Assembly (NCBI GenBank): GCA_017860765.1 | Contig: JAGDMY010000102.1 | Location: 1-5,837, forward strand | Source of the DNA: Chloroflexota bacterium | Lineage (GTDB): Bacteria; Chloroflexota; Dehalococcoidia; Dehalococcoidales; UBA3254 | DNA length: 5,837 nt | Direction: 5' to 3' | Part shown: piece after piece, positions 1-5,025 of the stretch | Layout: the number at the start of each line of letters is the position of its first letter | Numbering within the stretch: the stretch's first letter is position 1 | Translations under genes and position numbers: made by a program | Notes under the pieces: generated by a model | What the model was told of the DNA's origin: nothing | The model's database searches: none | The model's input: the letters and a program-made list of their open reading frames with translations, nothing else

Positions 1-801
1 GGCGTCCTCTTCCAGATTGGGGCTTTCGCAAATTACCGCGCCTTTGACCTCTTGCTCCTTCAACGCCTGCAGCAGCTCGGTATATTTGAAATCTGACTCC
101 CTGAGATTGAGGTGCATGATTTCCCCGCTCTTATTGCTGTAATTAATGCCGGAAACGTGAAGATGCAGGTTGTCCAGGGCCGGACGGCCCAGTCTCTTTT
201 CGACCTGATTGAGCACGGACTTGAACTCATAATAGGAGTTGTATTTACCGGTGCGGGCGTGAAGATGAGCGAAGTCCAGGCAGGGTGCCAGGCCCTCGAC
301 TTCGCTGCAAAGATTAAGCAGCTCTTCCAGACTGCCAAACTGGCTGATTTTCCCCATTAACTCCGGGCGGAGCCAGATAAACTTGTTTTCCCGCTTGATT
401 TCAGCGACTATGCCGGTCAGGAGTTGCTTCACCCGGGCATAGACCTCTTCCGGGCTATCTTTCATGTAAAAAGCAGTATGGAAGGCTATATCGGCAGCCC
501 CGCATAAGGAGCCGACATGGGCAGTCTGGACAAGTCGGTCCTGGCTGGAGATCAGCTTGTCGTGCTCGTGGGCATTCAGATTAATATAATAGGGAGCATG
601 GGCGGTAAGCCTGACCTTCAATTTTCGGGCGGTGCTGGCGACCTGGTCAGCCTCCATGTCCGTCATGCGGACGCCGTAAACGAACTCCAGCTCGGTGCAT
701 CCTAGACCCAGCTCAGCGATGCGCTTAATCCCATTAATCGTACCCTTCGGCCTGGCACTGGTATGAGGAGCGCCCCCGGTTCCGAAAAGCAACCCCGCCA
801 T
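1..801 (-). CDS. nfo: Endonuclease IV family AP endonuclease (TIM barrel), 3' end cut by window edge
   Basis: An open frame runs without a stop from the ATG at 801 to the left edge, giving 267 residues; family members are about 280 long, so only a short C-terminal tail is missing. Endonuclease IV cleaves DNA 5' of abasic sites in base excision repair, in the cytoplasm, using a trinuclear zinc centre in a TIM barrel. The protein opens with LLFGTGGAPH (4-13), followed by GLGCTELEFVYGVRM (32-46). Zinc-ligand candidates in family order are His68 (TAHAPYY), His108 (AFHTAF), Glu147 (RPEL), Asp176 and His179 (LDFAHLHA), His215 (LHLHVSG), His230 (MHLNL) and Glu259 (ICESPN). The Asp two residues before the last His in E. 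coli Nfo is Ile228 here. The start has AAGGAG seven bases upstream. It is transcribed away from rsfS. The family call is strong; general sugar-isomerase-like TIM barrel proteins are the alternative. Confidence 0.9.
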   Translation of the reverse strand, partial: MAGLLFGTGGAPHTSARPKGTINGIKRIAELGLGCTELEFVYGVRMTDMEADQVASTARKLKVRLTAHAPYYINLNAHEHDKLISSQDRLVQTAHVGSLCGAADIAFHTAFYMKDSPEEVYARVKQLLTGIVAEIKRENKFIWLRPELMGKISQFGSLEELLNLCSEVEGLAPCLDFAHLHARTGKYNSYYEFKSVLNQVEKRLGRPALDNLHLHVSGINYSNKSGEIMHLNLRESDFKYTELLQALKEQEVKGAVICESPNLEEDA

Positions 802-808
802 CCGCGCA

Positions 809-814
809 CTCCTT
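809..814 (-). promoter_or_regulatory. Ribosome binding site of the endonuclease IV gene
   Basis: Reading the minus strand, AAGGAG lies seven bases before the ATG at 801-799. This supports that start and places the N-terminus at MAGLLFG, where the family normally begins. Confidence 0.75.
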
Positions 815-822
815 TTTGCTTA

Positions 823-851
823 ATAGTACAGTAGATTAGTACTCCGTGCAA
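823..851 (-). promoter_or_regulatory. Candidate sigma-70-type promoter for the endonuclease IV gene
   Basis: On the minus strand, TTGCAC (851-846) is followed after 17 bases by TACTAT (828-823). The -10 matches the consensus at 4 of 6 positions and the -35 starts with TTG. Transcription would begin near 816-818, leaving a leader of roughly 15-20 bases that still holds the AAGGAG. The fit is moderate and judged by eye only. The -35 sits in the loop of the TAGTACT inverted repeat. Confidence 0.4.
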
Positions 852-860
852 GAAGTACTA
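837..860. repeat. Inverted repeat TAGTACT-N10-AGTACTA
   Basis: TAGTACT (837-843) and AGTACTA (854-860) form perfect 7-base arms around a 10-base spacer. A further TAGTAC lies at 824-829. The arms flank the candidate -35 of the endonuclease gene, the geometry of a dimeric regulator's operator. No regulator gene is in the window, so a regulatory role is inference. Confidence 0.45.
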
Positions 861-869
861 GAGAAAAGC

Positions 870-888
870 CCCCGGTTTTTAGCCGGGG
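870..888. repeat. GC-rich inverted repeat CCCCGG-N7-CCGGGG
   Basis: Perfect 6-base arms (870-875 and 883-888) surround the loop TTTTTAG. The element lies where the -35 region of the rsfS promoter would be. On the minus strand the stem is followed by GCTTTTCTC, loosely like an intrinsic terminator, but no minus-strand gene ends here. It could be an operator or a barrier to antisense transcription. Confidence 0.4.
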
Positions 889-898
889 ACAAAGTGTG

Positions 899-907
899 TG
901 TTATAAT
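899..907 (+). promoter_or_regulatory. Extended -10 promoter of rsfS
   Basis: TGT plus TATAAT (902-907) is a perfect extended -10 (TGnTATAAT). No good -35 is present; TTTAGC at 878-883 is the nearest weak match, with an 18-base spacer. Extended -10 promoters often do without a strong -35. Transcription would begin near 913-915, about 24 bases before the CTG start of rsfS. The same nine bases occur upstream of thiL. Confidence 0.6.
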
Positions 908-925
908 AAAATCGAAAAGCACACC

Positions 926-930
926 GGGAG
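926..930 (+). promoter_or_regulatory. Ribosome binding site that selects the upstream rsfS start
   Basis: GGGAG lies seven bases before CTG 938. It is only three bases before the out-of-frame ATG at 934. The in-frame ATG at 974 has no purine-rich site before it. This favours initiation at 938. Confidence 0.55.
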
Positions 931-937
931 TGGATGA

Positions 938-1282
938 CTGGAAGGTATAGACCTAGCGCATAAAATAGTAAACATGCTTAGTGACAAGCAGGCCTCGGAT
1001 ATTGTCTTACTGGACACCCGTGAGGTCTGCAGTTTTACCGACTACTTCATCATCTGCACCGGAGAGAGCACCCGCCAGGTAAAAGCTATCGCCGACACCG
1101 TCTCCGAAAGTCTGAAGAAGGAGAATATCCACCCCCTCCACGCCGAAGGCACCCCTGACTCGGGGTGGGTCCTGCTCGATTTCGGGGACGTGGTGGTCCA
1201 CGTTTTCGGCTCCTTCGAACGCGACTATTACCAGCTGGACAAGCTCTGGGAAAAGGCCTGCACCAAACTCAGGGAGCCTTAA
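938..1282 (+). CDS. rsfS: Ribosome silencing factor RsfS (Iojap family), probable CTG start
   Basis: RsfS binds ribosomal protein L14 (uL14) on the 50S subunit and blocks joining with 30S, lowering translation when nutrients run short. From 938 the protein has 114 residues, normal for the family. It shows DIVLLD (21-26), FTDYFIICTGESTRQ (33-47), DSGWVLLDFGDVVVHVF (74-90) and ERDYYQLDKLW (94-104), the conserved core of Iojap proteins. The first in-frame ATG is at 974, but the codons from 938 to 973 read LEGIDLAHKIVN, matching the usual N-terminal helix. An in-frame TGA lies directly before, at 935-937, so CTG 938 is the only plausible start; ATG is absent from this stretch in frame. A single-base insertion after ATG 934 would explain the data equally well. 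The gene is a lone plus-strand unit, converging on ndk with a 10-base gap. Confidence 0.88.
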   Translation: MEGIDLAHKIVNMLSDKQASDIVLLDTREVCSFTDYFIICTGESTRQVKAIADTVSESLKKENIHPLHAEGTPDSGWVLLDFGDVVVHVFGSFERDYYQLDKLWEKACTKLREP

Positions 1283-1292
1283 AAAAACCCCG

Positions 1293-1712
1293 CTATCTCT
1301 CCACGAATTCTTTTTTTGTGAAAAAGAGGCTGATTTCTTTTTCCGCGTTCTCCGGAGAATCTGAACCATGTACCGAGTTGCGCTGAAGGTCTATGCCAAA
1401 GTCCCGGCGGATAGTACCGGCCTCTGCTTTTTGGGGGTTGGTAGCGCCCATGGTCCGGCGGGCTACTTCGACGGCATTCTCCCCCTCGAAGACCGCTGCG
1501 ATGACAGGATAGGAAGTGATATATTCGATCAAGTCTTTGAAGAACGGTTTGCCGGTATGTATGGCGTAATGCTGGTTTGCCAGGGCCTCATCGATATGGA
1601 GCATCTTCAGGGCCACGAGCTTGAGCCCGGCGCCTTCCAAACGGGCCAGGACGGCCCCCCCCAGATTCCTTTCCATGGCATCCGGCTTGACCAGTATCAG
1701 AGTTCTCTCCAT
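1293..1712 (-). CDS. ndk: Nucleoside diphosphate kinase
   Basis: Ndk moves the gamma phosphate of ATP to other nucleoside diphosphates through a phosphohistidine, keeping cytoplasmic NTP and dNTP pools balanced. The 139 residues match the family length. ERTLILVKPDA (2-12) carries the nucleotide-binding Lys9. RRTMGATNPQKAEAGTIRRDFG (85-106) is the family signature. RNSVHGSDSPENAEKEISLFF (111-131) holds the active-site His115 and the Asn112 partner. Nothing essential is missing. It is the last gene of the thiL-tsaE-tsaB-thioesterase-ndk cluster, 25 bases after the thioesterase, and its 3' end faces rsfS. AAGGAG lies five bases before the ATG, within a tandem pair of such sites. Confidence 0.97.
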   Translation of the reverse strand: MERTLILVKPDAMERNLGGAVLARLEGAGLKLVALKMLHIDEALANQHYAIHTGKPFFKDLIEYITSYPVIAAVFEGENAVEVARRTMGATNPQKAEAGTIRRDFGIDLQRNSVHGSDSPENAEKEISLFFTKKEFVER

Positions 1713-1716
1713 GTTG

Positions 1717-1736
1717 TCTCCTTAATATCTCCTTAA
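1717..1736 (-). promoter_or_regulatory. Tandem Shine-Dalgarno sites before ndk
   Basis: On the minus strand TTAAGGAGA occurs twice, at 1736-1728 and 1725-1717, eleven bases apart. The proximal copy is five bases from the ndk ATG and is the working site. The distal copy overlaps the region just after the thioesterase stop and has no start codon at a suitable distance. It may be a standby site or a chance duplication. Confidence 0.55.
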
Positions 1737-1737
1737 C

Positions 1738-2187
1738 TCATTCTTGCGGTCCTTCCTCCCGCAATCCGACGACGAACTGGGTCGAGGTGGCTTCAGCATA
1801 GATGTTGCCGTCTTTATCAGCCAGTACGGCGGCAGTCTCAATTAACCTTTTAGCTTTCCGGGTGATGGAGCAGGTTACGGTATAGGACTTCCCGATGGGG
1901 ACCATCTGGCGATATCTGACCTGCATTCTGGCGGTCACATTATTGTAACCGGCGAACATCGCCACCCAGCCCATGGCTTCGTCCAGGGCACAGGCCGTGA
2001 TGCCTCCGTGGAGGTAGCCATCCCAGCCCTGGAAGTCCTCTCCGGGCGTGAACTCTGCGTGGGCAGTCTGGGTTTGAGCTTGCCACTGGAATTTCAATTT
2101 TAAACCGATAGGATTGGAGACGCCGCAGCCAAAACAGTGGCTGTAATCTTTAGAGGGCGTCAAATCTAATTTCACCCAGTTTTGCAT
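1738..2187 (-). CDS. PaaI-type hotdog-fold thioesterase
   Basis: The 149-residue protein has the single hotdog domain typical of small acyl-CoA thioesterases, which cut thioester bonds and usually act as dimers or tetramers in the cytoplasm. HCFGCGVSNPIGLKLKF (17-33) includes a CxxC (Cys18, Cys21) often seen at the N-terminus of this subgroup. GYLHGGITACALDEAMGW (57-74) is the catalytic stretch, with the HGG turn at 60-62 and the acidic pair Asp69-Glu70 on the central helix. RMQVRYRQMVPIGK (87-100) matches the strand that follows. The substrate cannot be read from the sequence, so no symbol is given. It sits 13 bases after tsaB with AAGGAG (2197-2192) four bases before the ATG, inside the thiL-ndk cluster. 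The context does not reveal its role; housekeeping clearance of acyl thioesters is a guess. Confidence 0.88.
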   Translation of the reverse strand: MQNWVKLDLTPSKDYSHCFGCGVSNPIGLKLKFQWQAQTQTAHAEFTPGEDFQGWDGYLHGGITACALDEAMGWVAMFAGYNNVTARMQVRYRQMVPIGKSYTVTCSITRKAKRLIETAAVLADKDGNIYAEATSTQFVVGLREEGPQE

Positions 2188-2200
2188 GACTCTCCTTGTC

Positions 2201-2884
2201 TCAGGGCTTTTTACGTTCGGTAATAGGGGGTCTTCTCAAATAAATCGGCTGTAAGCTGGCCGCGTTATCGCAAATCCCGTCCTCGAGGCGGCGGAGGCCC
2301 AGTTCGGCCAGAAAAGCCGCCCGCCGCAGCTGCCCGGCCGGAGGCGGAATAACCGCCCGGGTTTTAAACAGCCTTTTAAACTGAGCGGCCGTAGATGCCT
2401 CAAACTCTCCGCAGAAAATAGTCCTCTCTTTTAATTCAACTGCCAGAGTTGCGGGGGTAGTCAGGTGTTCGGCTGACAGACGGGTCCAGCCCTGGCGCGG
2501 TTTTTTCTGATAGACGGCCACGGCGATTTCATCCCGCCCGGCATTCTGGACGGCACATACCGGCCAACCTGTTTCGGCATGCTCGTAAGCAGCGGCTTCC
2601 AGAGTACTGATGCCGACCAGCGGGATTTGCAGGCTGAAGGCCAGACCTTTGGCAGCGCTTACTCCCACGCGTAAACCATTGAAACTGCCGGGACCAATTG
2701 CCACCACCACAGATTGAGCGCAGCGGATATCCAGCCCGCTTTTTTTTAGCAGGAAATCCAGGGCCGGATAAAGCTCCACGGTGTGATTTTGCCCGCAACG
2801 CCAGGTCAGTTCGGCGATAATTCGGCCATCCCGGGCCAGGGCCAGGCTGGCGATATCGGTCGAGGTATCAATGGCAATCAGCAT
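2201..2884 (-). CDS. tsaB: tRNA t6A37 biosynthesis protein TsaB
   Basis: TsaB is the inactive ASKHA-fold partner of TsaD; with TsaE they transfer threonylcarbamoyl from TsaC's product to A37 of tRNAs that read ANN codons. The 227 residues fit the family. MLIAIDTSTDIASLAL (1-16) is the first ASKHA strand pair. AIGPGSFNGLRVGVSAAKGLA (62-82) is the TsaB signature, with Asn69 where Thr is usual. AVQNAGRDEIAVAVY (111-125) sits where most TsaB have a DARR-type segment, and PIYLRRPP (213-220) is the typical C-terminal end. The start overlaps the end of tsaE by 17 bases, which suggests translational coupling; only a weak purine stretch (AAGAAAGAG) precedes the ATG. tsaD and tsaC are not in the window. 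Confidence 0.95.
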   Translation of the reverse strand: MLIAIDTSTDIASLALARDGRIIAELTWRCGQNHTVELYPALDFLLKKSGLDIRCAQSVVVAIGPGSFNGLRVGVSAAKGLAFSLQIPLVGISTLEAAAYEHAETGWPVCAVQNAGRDEIAVAVYQKKPRQGWTRLSAEHLTTPATLAVELKERTIFCGEFEASTAAQFKRLFKTRAVIPPPAGQLRRAAFLAELGLRRLEDGICDNAASLQPIYLRRPPITERKKP

Positions 2885-3380
2885 GCTGCTCTTTCTTCAG
2901 AAGCGGTCTGAGCTGGTCCAGAAGCTGGCGGTATCGCCTGCCGTGAGGGACCAGTTTGAAGCCCCGCTCAGTATCGCTCAAATAATCTATTTTAACCAGC
3001 AGATGTTCGACTGGCAATATGCTTAAACCCTTCTCCGCCCACTCCACAACGCTAAGGCCGCGACCTGCCAGGTAATCCTCCAGGCCCAAGTCCGAAATCT
3101 CCTCGAGGCGGTCGAGGCGGTAGAGATCGATGTGGTACAAAGGCAATCTGCCCTGGATCTCCCGCACCAGAACAAAGGTCGGGCTCAACGCATATTCCTG
3201 ACTTCCCAGCCCCCAAACGATGCCCTGGGTCAGACAGGTCTTCCCCACCCCCAGGTTGCCGCTCAACAAGTAAATATCTCCCGCCTGCGCCAGTTCACCG
3301 AGGCGGGAACCCAACTGGCGGGTCTCTTCAGGACTATGACTGATTAATTTAAGAGACTTCCTGCTTTGCCCAGCACGCAT
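2868..3380 (-). CDS. tsaE: tRNA t6A37 biosynthesis ATPase TsaE
   Basis: TsaE is the P-loop ATPase that resets the TsaBD complex during t6A formation in the cytoplasm. The 170 residues are within the family range. GNLGVGKT (41-48) is the Walker A loop, with Lys47 and Thr48. LSPTFVLVREI (65-75) is the switch-like segment, LYHIDLYRLD (81-90) follows, and VVEWAEKG (111-118) is the Walker B-like strand with Glu113. All key motifs are intact. The ATG at 3380 directly follows the thiL stop codon with no spacer, and the frame runs 17 bases into tsaB. Ribosomes finishing thiL could pass straight on. The last ~25 residues are basic and not recognisable as a domain. The tsaE-tsaB pairing is common in bacteria and confirms both calls. 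Confidence 0.95.
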   Translation of the reverse strand: MRAGQSRKSLKLISHSPEETRQLGSRLGELAQAGDIYLLSGNLGVGKTCLTQGIVWGLGSQEYALSPTFVLVREIQGRLPLYHIDLYRLDRLEEISDLGLEDYLAGRGLSVVEWAEKGLSILPVEHLLVKIDYLSDTERGFKLVPHGRRYRQLLDQLRPLLKKEQHADCH

Positions 3381-4394
3381 CTATTTTCTCTTGAAATGGT
3401 CCCAACCGGTCTTTTCCGGGCGGGAACGTTTACCCTCCCTGTCCATCAGAATCACCTGCCCGACGTTCCCGGCGACAATCTCTCCGATAATGCTGACCGG
3501 ACAGGATGAAGCTTGACGGAAACGCTCGATAACCGCTGGCCTGGCAGTGAAGAGCAACTGGTAGTCCTCCCCGCCGGAAAGGGCCATTTCAAAGGATTTT
3601 GCCCCGAAGGCTGCGGTCACTTCCGGGCGGATCGGCAGTCTTTCGGCTTCAACGATGGCGCCTACACCGCTGGCCTGGCAGATATGGCCGAGATCGGCCA
3701 ATAGCCCATCGCTGATGTCTATCGCCGTCTTTACTCCCTTCTCTACCAGCAGCTTCCCCTCGACCAGGCGGGGCTCAGGTTGAGCGAAGGCCCGCTTGAG
3801 GCAACCGCCAAGGGGGGCGGGGAAATCCAGCTTTTGGGTCAAAATCGCCAGGCCGGCCGCAGCGGTACCCAGCCAGCCCGTGACAGCAATCCGGTCGCCG
3901 GGCCTGGCGGAGGACCGGGAGAGGAATTTACCCTGCGGGTCGGCGGTACGGCCGAGCACACTGACATCAATAAATACCACCGGTGAACCGCTCATATTGC
4001 CGCCGATGATTGCCGTACCGGAAAGTTTGGCCAACTTCAACATCCCGCGATAAAGCGAGGCTACATCTTCCACTTCCGTATCCAGGGGCAGACCCAGAGA
4101 CACCATGGCATAGCGCGGGAGGCCCCCCATCGCCGCAAGATCGCTGAGATTAATGGCCAGCGATTTCCAGCCGAGGTCCTCCCAGGAGATGATATCCAGA
4201 TTAAAATGGACCCCCTGCACCTGGCAGTCCACTTTGGCCAACTGGTTGGCGGCATCACCGCGCCAGACGGCGCAGTCGTCGCCGATGCCGGCGAGCAGGT
4301 TTTGCCAGGACTCGGCTTGATCGTCCCGGGCTTCCTGGACCATTTTGGCTACCAGGTCAATCAGGCCGAACTGGCCTAATTCTGAGACTTTCAT
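3381..4394 (-). CDS. thiL: Thiamine-monophosphate kinase ThiL
   Basis: ThiL phosphorylates thiamine monophosphate to thiamine diphosphate with ATP, the last step of cofactor synthesis. The 337 residues match the family, an AIRS/PurM-like fold with N- and C-terminal halves. Seen in order are GIGDDCAVW (36-44), DCQVQGVHFN (56-65), WKSLAINLSDLAAMGG (76-91), IIGGNMSGSP (129-138), AIDISDGLLADLGHI (224-238) and SGGEDYQLLFT (273-283). Metal-binding acidic residues Asp39, Asp40, Asp56, Asp85, Asp226 and Asp229 are kept. Two positions differ from the textbook pattern: the usual Thr of the TTD motif is Val55, and the usual GGD Asp is Asn133. It heads the five-gene cluster. No Shine-Dalgarno precedes the ATG; instead an extended -10 lies eight bases upstream, implying a leaderless or very short-leader mRNA. 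A related PurM-like kinase is the only alternative. Confidence 0.94.
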   Translation of the reverse strand: MKVSELGQFGLIDLVAKMVQEARDDQAESWQNLLAGIGDDCAVWRGDAANQLAKVDCQVQGVHFNLDIISWEDLGWKSLAINLSDLAAMGGLPRYAMVSLGLPLDTEVEDVASLYRGMLKLAKLSGTAIIGGNMSGSPVVFIDVSVLGRTADPQGKFLSRSSARPGDRIAVTGWLGTAAAGLAILTQKLDFPAPLGGCLKRAFAQPEPRLVEGKLLVEKGVKTAIDISDGLLADLGHICQASGVGAIVEAERLPIRPEVTAAFGAKSFEMALSGGEDYQLLFTARPAVIERFRQASSCPVSIIGEIVAGNVGQVILMDREGKRSRPEKTGWDHFKRK

Positions 4395-4402
4395 CGGTTG
4401 AA

Positions 4403-4411
4403 ATTATAACA
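4403..4411 (-). promoter_or_regulatory. Extended -10 promoter of the thiL operon, close to the start codon
   Basis: On the minus strand TGT (4411-4409) plus TATAAT (4408-4403) is a perfect TGnTATAAT. The thiL ATG begins only eight bases downstream, so transcription should start at, or one to three bases before, the start codon. No convincing -35 is visible at 16-18 bases. The nine bases are identical to those before rsfS. Confidence 0.6.
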
Positions 4412-4456
4412 TATTGCAGGGCCTTAACCTATTTTTGAGACTGGGCTGGCGGCTTA

Positions 4457-4485
4457 TTGAGAAAACCCCGGATTATCTGTAATAT
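4457..4485 (+). promoter_or_regulatory. Sigma-70-type promoter for rubrerythrin
   Basis: TTGAGA (4457-4462, 5 of 6 consensus) is followed after 17 bases by TAATAT (4480-4485, 4 of 6), with TG directly before the -10. Transcription would start near 4491-4493, giving a leader of about 30 bases that includes the strong AAGGAGG site. Confidence 0.55.
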
Positions 4486-4508
4486 TATTGTACGCCAATG
4501 CTTAATTT

Positions 4509-4515
4509 AAGGAGG
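4509..4515 (+). promoter_or_regulatory. Strong ribosome binding site of rubrerythrin
   Basis: AAGGAGG lies six bases before the ATG at 4522. It rules out the in-frame ATG at 4498, which lies upstream of the site and has none of its own. Confidence 0.85.
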
Positions 4516-4521
4516 ACTACC

Positions 4522-5025
4522 ATGGCCAATACCAGTGAGAACCTGCAGGCTGCGTTTGCCGGAGAAAGTCAGGCCAGTCGCAAGTATCTCTATTTTGCCG
4601 AGAGGGCCGATAAGGATGGCCAGGCTCAAATAGCCAGACTCTTTCGCGCTGCTTCTGAGGCCGAAACCGTGCACGCTCGCAACCACTTAAATGCCCTGAA
4701 GGGCATCGGCCCGGTGATTGACAACCTGAAGGCTGCTATCGGGGGCGAGTATCACGAATTTAGCGCAATGTACCCGGGATTCATCGATCAGGCCAGGGCC
4801 GAAAGCAGCTCTCAGGCCGAAGTCAGCTTTGACTGGGCCAATAAAGTGGAGAAAATTCACCACGGTCTGTATCAAGCGGCCTTGAAAGACGTGGAGTCCG
4901 GGAAGAAAGCAGACAATAAACCCTACTTTGTTTGCCAGAGGTGCGGTAACACGGTCCTGGGCGAAGCTCCGGACAAATGTCCCGTCTGCAGCGCTCCCAA
5001 GACCATGTTTAAAAGGATCGACTAG
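4522..5025 (+). CDS. rbr: Rubrerythrin
   Basis: Rubrerythrin reduces hydrogen peroxide to water in the cytoplasm of anaerobes, passing electrons from a rubredoxin-type iron to a diiron site. The 167-residue protein has both parts. The ferritin-like four-helix domain (about 1-130) carries Glu14 (AGES), Glu48 and His51 (ExxH), Glu76 and Glu79 (GEYHEF), and Glu110 and His113 (ExxH), the full set of rubrerythrin diiron ligands. The C-terminal rubredoxin-like domain (about 133-167) has Cys138, Cys141, Cys153 and Cys156 in two CxxC knuckles. The start at 4522 is set by the AAGGAGG six bases upstream. The gene is a single plus-strand unit, divergent from thiL and converging on the tRNA nucleotidyltransferase gene, whose 3' end it overlaps by 17 bp. 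No intrinsic terminator is visible after its TAG. Confidence 0.96.
   Translation: MANTSENLQAAFAGESQASRKYLYFAERADKDGQAQIARLFRAASEAETVHARNHLNALKGIGPVIDNLKAAIGGEYHEFSAMYPGFIDQARAESSSQAEVSFDWANKVEKIHHGLYQAALKDVESGKKADNKPYFVCQRCGNTVLGEAPDKCPVCSAPKTMFKRID

Noticed and set aside
870..895. Minus-strand intrinsic terminator at the CCCCGG inverted repeat
   Set aside because: The following T-run is short and interrupted (GCTTTTCTC), and no minus-strand gene ends here.
974..1282. rsfS starting at the first in-frame ATG (974)
   Set aside because: It removes the conserved N-terminal helix and has no ribosome binding site, whereas CTG 938 has both a site and family-like residues after it.
1281..1326. A-run, T-run and the CTTTTT-AAAAAG hairpin between rsfS and ndk as a bidirectional terminator
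   Set aside because: The stem is only A/T pairs (1310-1326) and lies within ndk coding sequence; no GC-rich stem directly precedes the T-runs on either strand.
1348..1359. Perfect 12-base palindrome TTCTCCGGAGAA
   Set aside because: It falls within the conserved ndk segment coding S-P-E-N and is explained by that coding; there is no loop or T-run to make it functional.
1007..1369. Long minus-strand frame opposite rsfS (120 codons)
   Set aside because: It lies across rsfS and the end of ndk, both clear family members, and its translation resembles nothing known; it is a high-GC shadow frame.
4473..4492. PerR/Fur-type box over the rubrerythrin -10
   Set aside because: The AT-rich stretch matches the PerR consensus at only about 9 of 14 positions in the best register and is not clearly palindromic, so promoter composition explains it.
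4498..4521. N-terminal extension of rubrerythrin from ATG 4498
   Set aside because: The extension (MLNLRRTT) is not family-like, has no ribosome binding site, and contains the strong AAGGAGG used by ATG 4522.
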